Origin: Chrysomallon squamiferum
Taxonomy: Eukaryota > Mollusca > Gastropoda > Neomphalida > Peltospiridae
Direction of reading: 5' to 3'
Assembly: GCA_012295275.1 (NCBI GenBank)
Contig: CM022669.1
Span: 14,060,172-14,124,171 of the forward strand
DNA length: 64,000 nt
Positions within the stretch are counted from its first letter, which is position 1; every line of letters starts with the position of its first letter. The position numbers and the translations under genes were made by a program. The notes under the pieces are model-generated. The model was not told where the DNA came from and made no database searches. It saw only the letters and a list, made by a program, of their open reading frames with translations. Of this stretch, positions 32,831 to 43,761 are shown one piece after another.

Positions 32831-35209
32831 AAAATCCTTAACCTTTCGTGTTTTTATATATATATATATTTAACTATTTATCATTACTGATGAACTTTCT
32901 TAGGTTTTTCAACATAAATTCTGTTTCTATTTATTTATTTATTGACAATCCAGGTATTGGCGTGGCCATGTTTGTTTTGTCGGCCTACGTCAGCATTTAC
33001 TACAATATGATTATTGCATGGTCATTTTTCTACTTGTTTGCGTCATTTACATCAGAATTGCCTTGGTCTTCATGTCGAGCAGACTGGAGCTCTGAATGTT
33101 TGTATTTTTCTTTATTTTCAATTTAAATTTATAATGGTGACTTCGTTGAATAGTTAGCGTGAGTTCGTTAAAGGGAAATAACTTTCGTTTTTTTATTATA
33201 ATAAGACTTCTCTATAAAATAAACATTATTCTCTTCTGAGTTGTTCCTGGAATAAGAATTGCGTAGTGACTTATATATATATATATATATATATATTTTT
33301 TTTATTTTTATTTTTTTTTCTGGGTACAGACAGTATGTGGAGAGATAATTAAATTTTATTAAATATATTTTATTGTATCTTACTATATCTATTTATTATG
33401 TTTTTCTGGTTTATTTTCAGGGGAATTTTTTTTATATATATTAAAAGTTATATAAACAACTGTAAATTGCATTTCAAATATTTATGAGTAGTTTCAAATT
33501 AAAAATGAACATAATAATTCACCATCTTTTCAGGTGTGTGAGGGTTTTTTTAATTTTTTTTTTATTTTTTTTTTTTTTTATTTTTTTTTTTTTTTTCTGT
33601 TATTCTGTAGATTATTTGAATAAGGAATTAAAAATTTACAAAATAATTGTCCAGTGTTTTCTTTATTATTTTTTTTTTTTTCTCTCTCTCTGTTATTCTG
33701 TAGATTGTTTGAATAACTTGCCCTCATATAACAAGTCTTATTGCATGGCTCTGGGCTACACAACAGAAATCAATGGCACCTGCTACTCTTCAGATGGAAA
33801 ACTGAGGGCTCTGTACAATGAACCAATAGCTCGTTTCTATGAAATTAGAAAAACTCTGCCAACAAAAGAGTATCTAGAGTATGTTTTTTGATTAAGCCAA
33901 TTCTACACCTGCTTGTCACATTATATACAAAATATACTGTTTATATTCATTAATTTGTTAATACTTATGTTATATATGCATACATATATACATTCGTACG
34001 TAGTTAAATGCATACATACATACATACATATTATATACATACACACATACATACATACACACACACACACATACACATATGTACATATAAAGACATATAT
34101 ACAAAGCTACCTCTATATATATATATACTTACACATATATACATACAGACATATATATGTATATATACATACAGACACATATATATACATACAGACATGT
34201 GATTTGGGTGTGTGTGTGTGTGTATATATATACATACAGACATGTGATTTGTGTGTGTGTGTATATATATACATACATACATGTGTGTATACCTTTTTCA
34301 GAAATATGGTTTTGGGGTATAAATATGGTTCTAGTTTTGAAAATATGGGTCCACCTCAAATCCATCTCGTTGTTTGCTACCTGCTGTCATGGATGTGTGT
34401 TGCCATAAAGCAGAGCAGGCCACTCAAAGTGTCAGCAAAAGTAGGTTGTCTCCCTTTACAAACTCTTACATGATACTATTATGCTTGTTGCATAACCTGA
34501 GCAGAATACCCATCAAGCTGTTTTTCCAGGAAAACTAGCAGGTTTGTCAAAGGCAGTGATAAATGCTTACATCTCTATGGAAAACTGAATGTAAATATTC
34601 CATACACATGAGAAATCTTCTACTCAAAATGTTTTAATATTAATAATGATGATGGTGATGAAAATGTTGATGATGATGGTAATAATATTAATAATAATAA
34701 TAATTCTAAAAATAATCATAATAATGACAACAATAGTAATAATCATAATAACAACAACAATAATAATCATAATAATAACAACAACAACAACAACAAAAAT
34801 AATAATAATAATCATAGCAATAGTAATAATAACACCAACAATAACAGAACTAATATAACAATAATGAGAAATAACCTGCAGTAACTTGGTGTTTTCCTAA
34901 ATGTTTTCTATAATTATATACTTGCAGGTGGTGTATTTCACTGTTGGGTTTCCATATGTCATTATGATCATTTTAATGGCACGAGGCATCATGCTTAAGG
35001 GCTCCTTGGTTGGTATTCAGTTCTATATCTATCCAGAGATAAAAATGCTACACAAAATAGAGGTATTTCTCTCTGTTCTTGTCAGCGACATTTTGTTGCC
35101 TTTGAGCATTAAACCTTTTGGCTATTTCTGAATTAAAACAAAAGATACATGTTGTCACTCTGTAGATTAAGTCTGTCTCTATGCTGCTAATATGCAAACT
35201 TTGCTCTGG

Positions 35210-35241
<32 letters not shown>

Positions 35242-37082
35242 GATGACAGTTCTATGGGGTTTTGATGTCAGAATTTATATTATTTAAAGAATGTATTTTT
35301 TTTATGATGTCTGAATGTATGTTGTTTAACGATGGTTTTTAATGTCAGAGTTTATGTTGTTTAATGACAAGTGTTATTAATGCCAGAGTTTATGTTGTTT
35401 AATAATAAGTGTTGTTAATGTCAGAGTTTATGTTGTTTAATGATAGGTGTCGTTGATGTCAGAGTTTATGTTGTTTAATGACAGTTGTTGTTAATGTTTG
35501 AGCTAATGTTATGTTGTGACCGGATATATCAGTTTGTTAATGTCAAAGTTTATGTTGTTTAATGACATTTTATTTTTTTTGATGTTAGAGTTTATGTTGT
35601 TTAATGAGAGATGTTGTTAATGTCTGATCTTATGTTGTTTGAACTGATCATGTTTGACACGTTAGTTTAGTTGATGTGAACTGTATATTGCTTATATATA
35701 TTAAAGAATGGTAGTTTGTTTATCTATTTTGTTAATAAGTTTACTTTGAGGGAAGATAACCAAACAAAGTATGACAGCAAAATAGCAAGCTGTAGAAGAG
35801 TCACTGTAAATAGTATTGTAAAAATTGCTGGATTAAATAGAAACTTATTAAAATAATTTATTCATTTTAAATATTGCAGGATTAAGCAAATACATATTAA
35901 AGCTTATGCAAGAGATTCTGATCAAAACAAAACAGTTTAAATATTACAGGAGTAGATACATATTAAAATAATGTTTTTAAATATTCCAAGATGAAGTAGA
36001 TACTTATCAAAGCAATGTAAACATTTTAATTATTCCTAGATTAAGTAGATTCTTATTGAAACAGTGCAAACAGTTTAAATATTACAGGATTAAGTAGATA
36101 CATATTAAAATAACGTTCATTTTAAATATTCCAAGATGAAGTAGATACTTATTAAAACTGTGTATACATTTCAAATATAGATGTTTACTAAAAACAATAT
36201 GTCAATTTTCAGGTATGGAAGGATGCTGCCACACACATATTCTTCTCATTATCGCTGTCTCTAGGAGGATGGATATCACTGTCCAGTTATAACCGGTTCA
36301 GAAATGATGTAGTCAGGTAGTCTTGTTTAGCATACACAGCATGGTGTGACTCTACCTTCCTTCATTCATAGACAGCTGTATTTTGTCTGATTGTGGAAAA
36401 CAGAAATTGCTTTATTTATTCATCATCATTGATACTGTTTTTTTTTTTAATTATCATCATCATCATCATCATCAATATTTTCCTTATCAGCATCACCATC
36501 ATTATCAATACCATCATTATCGTTATCATCATCATCATCAATATTTTCCTTATCAGCATCATTATCATTATCATACCATCATTATCATTATCATCATCAT
36601 TATTATTATTGATATCATCATCGATTTCATCATTATTTTTATCACCATTATTGTTACCATCATCATCATTACTGTTGTTATCATCATTATAATCATTATA
36701 ATCATAAATATTATTGTTACCGTTACACTGCAGGGACAGTTTGATTGTGGCTTTAGTCAATTTTCTCACAAGCATTTTTGGCGGATTTGTTATATTTTCA
36801 TATCTTGGCTTCCTGGCTGAAGAGATGAACGTTCCAATTGATGAAGTTGTTACAAAAGGTAAATACTTCATAAGCAGCTTCCTATGCCATTTACGTCTTG
36901 ATGGGGGTTGGAGTGGACAATTAATGTAACTGATATCTTGTGTTTGTGTTTGTGTTTGTGTGTGCATGTGTACATGTATATGTGTGTGATTTTAAGTAAG
37001 TGGGATGTGTGTGTGACTGTGTTTGTGTGTGTGTGTGTGAGGTGTGTGTGTATAATAAAGATGATAAACCTGAACACAAAGA

Positions 37083-37120
<38 letters not shown>

Positions 37121-37700
37121 TCTTTGTGTTTAGGTTTATCATCTTTATTTTTATTTAATTTGTTTTTTCAGATTCAACATTAACATTTGTTATTTATCCA
37201 TTTGCTGTAACAAAACTTCCAGCATCACCAGTGTGGTCTGTTTTATTTTTCTTTATGATGATTCTGCTTGGTTTGGACAGTCAGGTTCCTTATTAATTTG
37301 CCCACACACACACACACACACGCGCGTGCGCGCATGCACACATAAATAAATACATATTGACAAACAGCATGTACATTAACACATTCTCTTACATACACAC
37401 ACTCACACTGTCTCTCTCTGTTAAACACACACATACATATATGTATTTTAAATTCTTTTATATTAAATACACAGAAATTGGTGGTATGGATTTATTTCTT
37501 CTTCTTTTGAAACTGATGAGTTTTCATCATGCAATACTTTGATTATTAAGAACTGTATTAAAGAAAAATGTTGCCTTATTTTTGAAATGTTTAATTGTTT
37601 ACCTATTCATTCATTTATTTATTCATATATTCTTTCATTATATATTTATATGAATATGTATATGTGGATATAACATACAGTATGTATATACACACACACA

Positions 37701-37783
<83 letters not shown>

Positions 37784-38900
37784 TATATACTGCACCACAT
37801 ACATACATACATATCATTACTGTTTTGGTTTTTTCCAGTTTGTTTTTGTGGAAACGTGTTTATTATGTATAACTGACAGTTATCCGAAAACTCGCAAATA
37901 CAGACTACTGCTTGTGTCCACTGTCTGTGGTATTTTCTTCATCTTGGGTCTTCCATTAACAACCAATGTAGGCACATAATCATCTTGTAACAGACACACA
38001 TATAAACAGACAGGTTAATAGATTAGACAGATAAGACAGTTGGACAGAACTGAAGACTAGACTTACAAGCAAATAATTATAAGAGTAGATCCACATACAC
38101 AATTTAAATGCTAGTAAACGTGTATATAATTTCAGTTATGTGTTGATATACTTGCTGGACAAGAATTTTGTATTTTGGTTGAGTTTTTGTTATTCAGTAT
38201 TTTTACAGTGGTAGAAGACACTGTGTGTCTTTAATGCAGACTGAATCGAGTGTTATTTCTGTTTATTTATCAAATAATTTGAAGGGTGCTGTCTTCATAG
38301 TGGATATGATGCACAGTTATACTGGAGGGTGGAGTCTCATGTTTGTGGGGGTGTCCGAGTGTATAGCTGTTGTTTACATATATGGTATGTTTACCTTCAC
38401 ATTAATTTTCACTTACCTGTAAATCGTCAAACAATAATTATAACTAGTAATTAATTTATTTATTTATTTATCTGAGTGTTTATATATATATATATAAACA
38501 CTCAAAAAAAAAAAAAAAATTTAAAGCTTAATTTAAAATTTTTATTTATTTGTTTATTGTTTTTATTTTTGAGGGTTATTTTTTACTTGTTTATTTTGTT
38601 ATTATTTTCATTTTATTTTATATTTATTTTTAATTATTTCTTATATTTATTCATATTTACAAAATGTGTGTCTTTAAAAAATAATAATAATAATACGAAA
38701 AATTAATAATGATACACACAGAACTCTACATGACTGGAACTTCACACTAGTAAACTGAGCACATACTCATTTATTAAAAATACCATCATTCTACAATATA
38801 GGTTTTTATATATTAATAATATATATGACAGTTTGGCAGTACTTTTTAATACTTTTTTAGGTTTTGTCTTTACAAAACTGAATTATTGTTATTGTTGTTG

Positions 38901-38932
<32 letters not shown>

Positions 38933-38948
38933 GTTATTATTATTATTA

Positions 38949-38995
<47 letters not shown>

Positions 38996-39078
38996 GATTT
39001 TTACCATTGCTGATTTATTTATTTATTTATTTTTATTTGTTTATTTATTATTTTTTATTATTTTATTTTTTTTATTTA

Positions 39079-39141
<63 letters not shown>

Positions 39142-39480
39142 ATATAATTGTTTTGTTTGTTTTTTTTTTTTTTTTGTCTTCTGATGATATTTTTATATCC
39201 AGGTGTTGATAGGTTTATGCTGGATATTGAGACAATGGTTGGGAAAAAGGTCTTGTATTGTATAGAATGGGAACTCATGGAACATTACTGTGCTGCTTGC
39301 TGGGGCATCATTACCCCTGTGACCACACTGGTAAGTTTATTTTTGTATTTATTTAAGTATGGAAGGTGTTGTTGTTTTTTAAAGAGTTGTTTAAATTTCT
39401 TTTTATTAAATTATGATTATTTTGTTTTCTTAATATTTTTAATAAGGTTTTTATTTAATTTACTTTAATTTTATTCTTTA

Positions 39481-39518
<38 letters not shown>

Positions 39519-39664
39519 TGGCCCTTTTATTATTGTTAAACTTAAATATCTAACTGAATTAGTGTTACTATTACACACTCACACACACACACAAATTCAT
39601 ATATAAATATATATATATTTATGTATGTATGTATGTATGTATGTATGTGTATGTGTACATACAA

Positions 39665-39706
<42 letters not shown>

Positions 39707-40437
39707 ATAGGTTATTGCTATTTGGTCTATGGTTGATAGAGAAGCAGCACCTATGTATCTGAAGACAGCTGATGTTATTGGTGGGGTCATGTTACTGTCT
39801 GTTATGATGGCTCTCATCTTACCAGGAGTTATGCTTCTTCTCACAACAAGTGGGCCATTTAAAGAGGTACAAATACTGATGATGATGATGATGATGATGA
39901 TATTGATTTTGTTGAGTGATGATGATAATGATATTGATTTTGTTGAGTAATGATGGTGTTTAATATTAGTCAATAAAATGATGATGTGATGATTTTGTTG
40001 AGTGATGATGATGTTAATATTAGTTATTTAACTGATGATGATGATTTTGTTGAGTAATAGTGGTGTTAATATTAGTTGATTAAATGATCATGATATTTGT
40101 TGAGTAATGATATGTTAATATTAGTTAAAATGATTATGTTGAGTAATAATGTGTTAATATTAGTTATTTAAAATCATGATGATTTTGTTGAAAATAATTT
40201 CACACCAAATGACATGAAAAAATTTACTTATTTATTTATTTATTTTATTTTATTTTATTTTATTTTATTTTATAAAGCGAATATACAAGGCTACCAATCC
40301 AACTTATGACTGGGGACCACTGCTGGTGAAACACAGGGCACTGGTTGCCGAATACACTCCTAACTTTATAACAAACCCTGATGATTTGAATGAAACGGAT
40401 ATAGAGGTAAAAACGATAATATACTGATTCCTAATTT

Positions 40438-40474
<37 letters not shown>

Positions 40475-40657
40475 TATATGTGTATGTATGTATACATATA
40501 TTTGTACTTGTATGCATTAAATTCATTTTTTCTCAATAAGTTCATAAATGTTGGAATCCATTGACAACATCACCAGTGAAGACATATTTTTATTTTTTCC
40601 CAATTTTCCTGAATTACATGATCTTGTCATTTATGAGCAATGGTGAATTGTTAGCTT

Positions 40658-40728
<71 letters not shown>

Positions 40729-40871
40729 ATGGGTGGGTGTGTGTTGATATCATTCTTTTTATCTTCAGTAACATTTTAATTTGATATTTATCTTTACAGC
40801 TAAACACAAAGAAAGCAATGTATCAAAAGGAACTGCAAAAACTGCAGGACAGGTACAATATAAACTTCTGA
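31680..40871 (+). CDS. SLC6 Na+/Cl--dependent transporter, gene 2 (complete, 15 exons, 648 aa)
   Basis: Plasma-membrane symporter paralogous to gene 1. Exons: 31680-31845, 32544-32675, 32954-33097, 33704-33878, 34302-34440, 34928-35062, 36213-36316, 36734-36858, 37172-37284, 37839-37967, 38285-38384, 39203-39330, 39711-39866, 40278-40406, 40800-40871. Phases join throughout and no stop occurs before 40869. TM1 reads '[12 protein letters not shown]': Gly, not the Asp of monoamine carriers, points to amino-acid-type substrates. Chloride-site residues are present: Tyr62, Ser309, Asn341, Ser345. EL2 disulfide pair Cys140/Cys149 is followed by N-glycosylation sites. TM8 'GLDSQ' keeps the Na2 residues. 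Odd: the outer-gate Arg of TM1 is Lys45 and its TM10 acidic partner is His464 ('[11 protein letters not shown]'). Exact substrate unknown. Confidence 0.93.
31940..31971 (+). repeat. (CA)n microsatellite
   Basis: About 30 bp CA run in the first intron of SLC6 gene 2. Confidence 0.9.
32763..32826 (+). repeat. (TC)n microsatellite
   Basis: About 64 bp CT run in the intron between exons 2 and 3 of SLC6 gene 2. Confidence 0.95.
33590..33720 (+). repeat. Duplicated splice-acceptor region before exon 4
   Basis: 'TCTGTTATTCTGTAGATT' occurs at about 33596 and again at 33689, 93 bp apart, each followed by TTGAATAA. The second is the true start of exon 4 by comparison with gene 1. The first is in the same frame and open, so its use would add 31 residues to the extracellular loop. 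Confidence 0.75.
33978..34290 (+). repeat. ACAT/TA/TG microsatellite region with a 48-bp direct repeat
   Basis: Intron 4 of SLC6 gene 2. 'CAGACATGTGATTTG' plus TG and TA tracts is repeated at about 34190 and 34238. Open frames on both strands are artefacts. Confidence 0.8.
34640..34860 (+). repeat. AAT/AAC/ATG trinucleotide tract
   Basis: Imperfect trinucleotide sequence in the intron before exon 6 of SLC6 gene 2. Confidence 0.85.
35250..35660 (+). repeat. Minisatellite of about 45-50 bp, intron 6 of SLC6 gene 2
   Basis: About eight imperfect copies of a unit with core 'GTCAGAGTTTATGTTGTTTA'. No coding potential. Confidence 0.85.
35860..36180 (+). repeat. Minisatellite of about 55-60 bp, intron 6 of SLC6 gene 2
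   Basis: About five imperfect copies with core 'TTTAAATATTNCAGGATTAA' and 'GTAGATACTTATTAAAA'. It ends just before exon 7 at 36213. Confidence 0.8.
36437..36715 (+). repeat. (ATC)n/(ATT)n tract
   Basis: Imperfect trinucleotide sequence with an internal duplication ('AATATTTTCCTTATCAGCATCA' type segment twice), ending 18 bp before exon 8 of SLC6 gene 2. Confidence 0.85.
37053..37148. repeat. Long inverted repeat with TA centre
   Basis: Arms of about 39 bp ('AAAGATGATAAACCTGAACA...' and its near-exact reverse complement) flank a (TA)n core; only two arm positions differ. It would form a long hairpin in the pre-mRNA of SLC6 gene 2, ending 23 bp before exon 9. Confidence 0.85.
37690..37780 (+). 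repeat. (CA)n microsatellite
   Basis: About 90 bp of nearly pure CA, intronic in SLC6 gene 2, about 60 bp before exon 10. Confidence 0.95.
38473..38504. repeat. Perfect 32-bp palindrome
   Basis: TGAGTGTTTA, a TA core, then TAAACACTCA: exact self-complementarity over 32 bp in an intron of SLC6 gene 2. Confidence 0.9.
38886..39135 (+). repeat. (TTA)n, (TTTA)n and (TA)n tracts
   Basis: Continuous simple sequence preceding exon 12 of SLC6 gene 2. Leu-rich or Ile/Tyr-rich frames are artefacts. Confidence 0.9.
39876..40200 (+). repeat. Minisatellite of about 60 bp, intron 13 of SLC6 gene 2
   Basis: About five imperfect units with core 'GATTTTGTTGAGTAATGATG' and 'GTTAATATTAGTTATTTAA'. Confidence 0.8.
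40661..40722 (+). repeat. (TG)n microsatellite
   Basis: About 60 bp of TG in the last intron of SLC6 gene 2. Confidence 0.95.
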
Positions 40872-42471
40872 CAGTCAGAAGTGTACCGCAATATAATCTG
40901 ACTTGAAACAATTTATACATTTCACTGTTTGTGATACGAGATTTAGCACAAAGTGTTTTGATTGCACTGTCAGCTCACCATAGTTTTGACTGTATATATG
41001 AGTACAATGTATTTTGACTCCAGTTGTGAAGCAAAGTATCATTCCGACTTCCACGATTCATCAAAAGTGAGCACAAAGTTTGTTACTTTTACTATTTATG
41101 GTTCAAGTGAAAGGAAAATATATCATTTTGACTATCCATGTTACAAGGTTGAGTGAACTGTGTCATAATTGTGAGCAAAGTATATCATTTTTACTGTCCA
41201 TATTACAAGTGTGAGCAAAGTATATCATTTTGACTGTCCATGATACAAGTGTGAGCAATGTTTATCATTCTAACTGTCCATGTTACAAATGTGAGCAAAG
41301 TATATCATTTTGATTGTCCATGTTACAAGTTATGACCAATGAATATCATTCTAACTGTGCATGTTACAAGTGTGAGTGAATCATTCTGAATCCCCTGGAT
41401 GACAAATCTGCATTTTCAGAATAAAGACCAAACATGTTTGCTCTGAAACAGGGTTAATGAAGATAAAACCAGTTTCACTTTTAACTCATTTGTTTTGAAA
41501 ATTTTGTAATGTAAATAAAATAATAAAAAGATTTTCACTGATCTGTCTTATAATTTTTTATTTGAAAACAAGAAAGAAAAAAAAGTATTCATTAGTCATA
41601 ATTCTCTCGTTTTAAATGTGAATACAATACTAAAATTGTATAAGTACATTTTCTAATAGGATCTAACTGTATATATATATATATTTTTTGTATTATTAAA
41701 AAAGAGCAACCAAAAGAAATTAGCTTAAATCACCACAGATTAACCTGAAATAAGTCTTCATGAAAACTTGTGTTGTTCTAAGTCTTCATGAAAATTCTAT
41801 TGTTCAGTTTTCATGAAAACTCTTGTTGTTCTAAGTCTTCATGAAAACTCTAGTGTTGTTCTAAGTCTTCATGAAAACTCTAGTGTTGTTCTAAGTCTTC
41901 ATTGTTGTTCAGAGTTTTCATGAATTTTGCCTCCTTTATAATAATACATCCCTTCAAAGCAGCTGTATACCTTTTTGGCATAAAAACCACATTTTGGGGG
42001 GAGATTGTTTTTGTTGTTTTGTGGGGGTTACTGGGTTGTTTTTTTCAACTTTGTAGATTTTTCTTGGTGATGAATGGTGCAATAATAAATTTGTGTCTAA
42101 GATTTTGTTTTAAGAAATTCTACACAACCAGCCAGCATGAAGCTTCAATTAGGATTCATTACCATGTCTTCTTCTTTCTTCATCATTCCTTTGTAGTTAA
42201 TTACATAGATTTTGTTTATGCAGGGCATAGCTATGTCTCCTTAGATGTCATGAGAAAAGAAATAAAAAAAAATGAATTGCATCCCAACCTAAAATAACAC
42301 TGCCCTGAAAGGAACTTGAAGATTGCTATGATGCAGTTTGTGACTGCTGGAAATTATCTTGATGCCCGCATATTTGCATTGTAATTAAGACAAAGTTTGT
42401 TTTATTTCTCTGAACATTATAATATTTTCAAAGTTTAAAGACATTATATTTTATTTTATTTTTTGTTGTTG

Positions 42472-42504
<33 letters not shown>

Positions 42505-43761
42505 CCATTTAATTTTTTTTTTTTTTTTTTTTTTTTTTAATGAAGAACTTATTAGATGAAAAGAAATTGTATATAAATAAAAAGTTACATGTTTGTATAT
42601 AATTGTGCTTTATAAATTGTGGACTACTAAACACAGATAGGGCTCACAAAGTCTCAAACAGATCAAATATTTATTTTTAAGCAAAATTCTATTTAACATT
42701 GAAACTGGTAATAACATATCTAAAGAATAACAGTAAATAATATTTTATAATCAATAATTAGTCATCAAAATGTTTCAGTGGTAAATGGAATCCATTCTGA
42801 AGGTTCAGGAAAAAAAAAAATTCATATATATATATATGATTCAAACTGTTTAAAACAGATTTTCAAATTAATAACTTCAGATAAATAAATGAATAAAAAA
42901 AAAAAAAAAAGATAAATTCAAAATGTTAAACAGGTTGAAATGTATAATATTCAATATGGATATAGTTTCAATTAGCAAAACTCACAAATTATAGTGAGTC
43001 AATGACAGCAACAACATTAATTTTAATTATTGTAAACTGTCAAATATCCTCCATAACGTTTTGCTGTTGTTTTTTAATTTTTATTTTTTATTTATTTATT
43101 TATTTATTTATTTATTGTTAAATAAAATAAAATTAAATAAAATTAATAAAAATAGAATGAAAGAACGAAAGAAATATATTTTCTTTCAGAATAATATAAA
43201 AAAAAAATGTTTACAATAACTTTAATAATTATATAACTTTAACAGAAAAAATAGAAAAGAAAAAAAGAAACAGAAGAAAGGTACATTTCTCATTTTCCCG
43301 AACTTTGCGAAGTCATCTTGTCGTGTAATTTTATGATCAGTAACGATAACTCTAATTTGAGGATGAACGTGTTTCGACACTGTGTTACTATTAGTATTAC
43401 TATTAGAACTGATGTAAAACATTTCAAAACGTGAATAGGTTTTCGAATTTCTAGACCTGTGGATACTGTCGTAAATATAATTTCCGTAAAAATTTAATTC
43501 AATCTTTGTTAAATGATTTGTTATTTAAATGGTTATAATTATTTAATTTATTACTAAGGCGAGCGATTTCTATTTTACTTCAATAATTTCTAAATCTAGG
43601 ACATTCAAATTTCAAGTCATGTCAAGTAGTTTCAGTTAAATTTTAAAACGGATAAAATTATTTTCGAAAGGAATTAGTAACATCATGTTCATCAGTTACT
43701 GAATTACAAAGTTAAAATATATGTCGTTATTGTTATTTATTTTTAAATTTGTTTTCAAAGG
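40872..43761. other. SLC6 gene 2 3' region and intergenic gap to the FASTK gene
   Basis: Contains two minisatellites: about 41 bp period at 41110-41390 (core 'GTGAGCAAAGTATATCATTT') and about 30 bp period at 41750-41930 (core 'AAGTCTTCATGAAAACTCT'). AATAAA at 41514-41519 and 41522-41527 fits a transcript end. A 131-codon open frame at 41902-42297 resembles nothing I know. 42400-43760 is AT-rich with T and TATT runs and should hold the FASTK promoter. Confidence 0.6.
41514..41527 (+). terminator. Candidate polyadenylation signals of SLC6 gene 2
   Basis: Two overlapping AATAAA-type hexamers about 650 bp past the stop, followed by a TG-containing stretch. Confidence 0.45.

Noticed and set aside
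33913-34473. 186-codon frame rich in Tyr/His/Ile/Thr
   Set aside because: Runs through ACAT/TA repeats. Only the last part is the true exon at 34302-34440, reached by splicing.
35250-36180. Regularly spaced repeats resembling a CRISPR array
   Set aside because: Units are imperfect and contiguous without unique spacers, in an intron of a eukaryotic gene.
31680-40871. Reading SLC6 gene 2 as a monoamine (serotonin/dopamine) transporter
   Set aside because: TM1 has Gly where monoamine carriers have Asp, and TM6 resembles the glycine-transporter type.
41902-42297. 131-codon open frame after SLC6 gene 2
   Set aside because: No motif recognised, aromatic-rich AT composition, overlaps the end of a minisatellite and has no splice partner. 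It may be transposon debris but cannot be supported.
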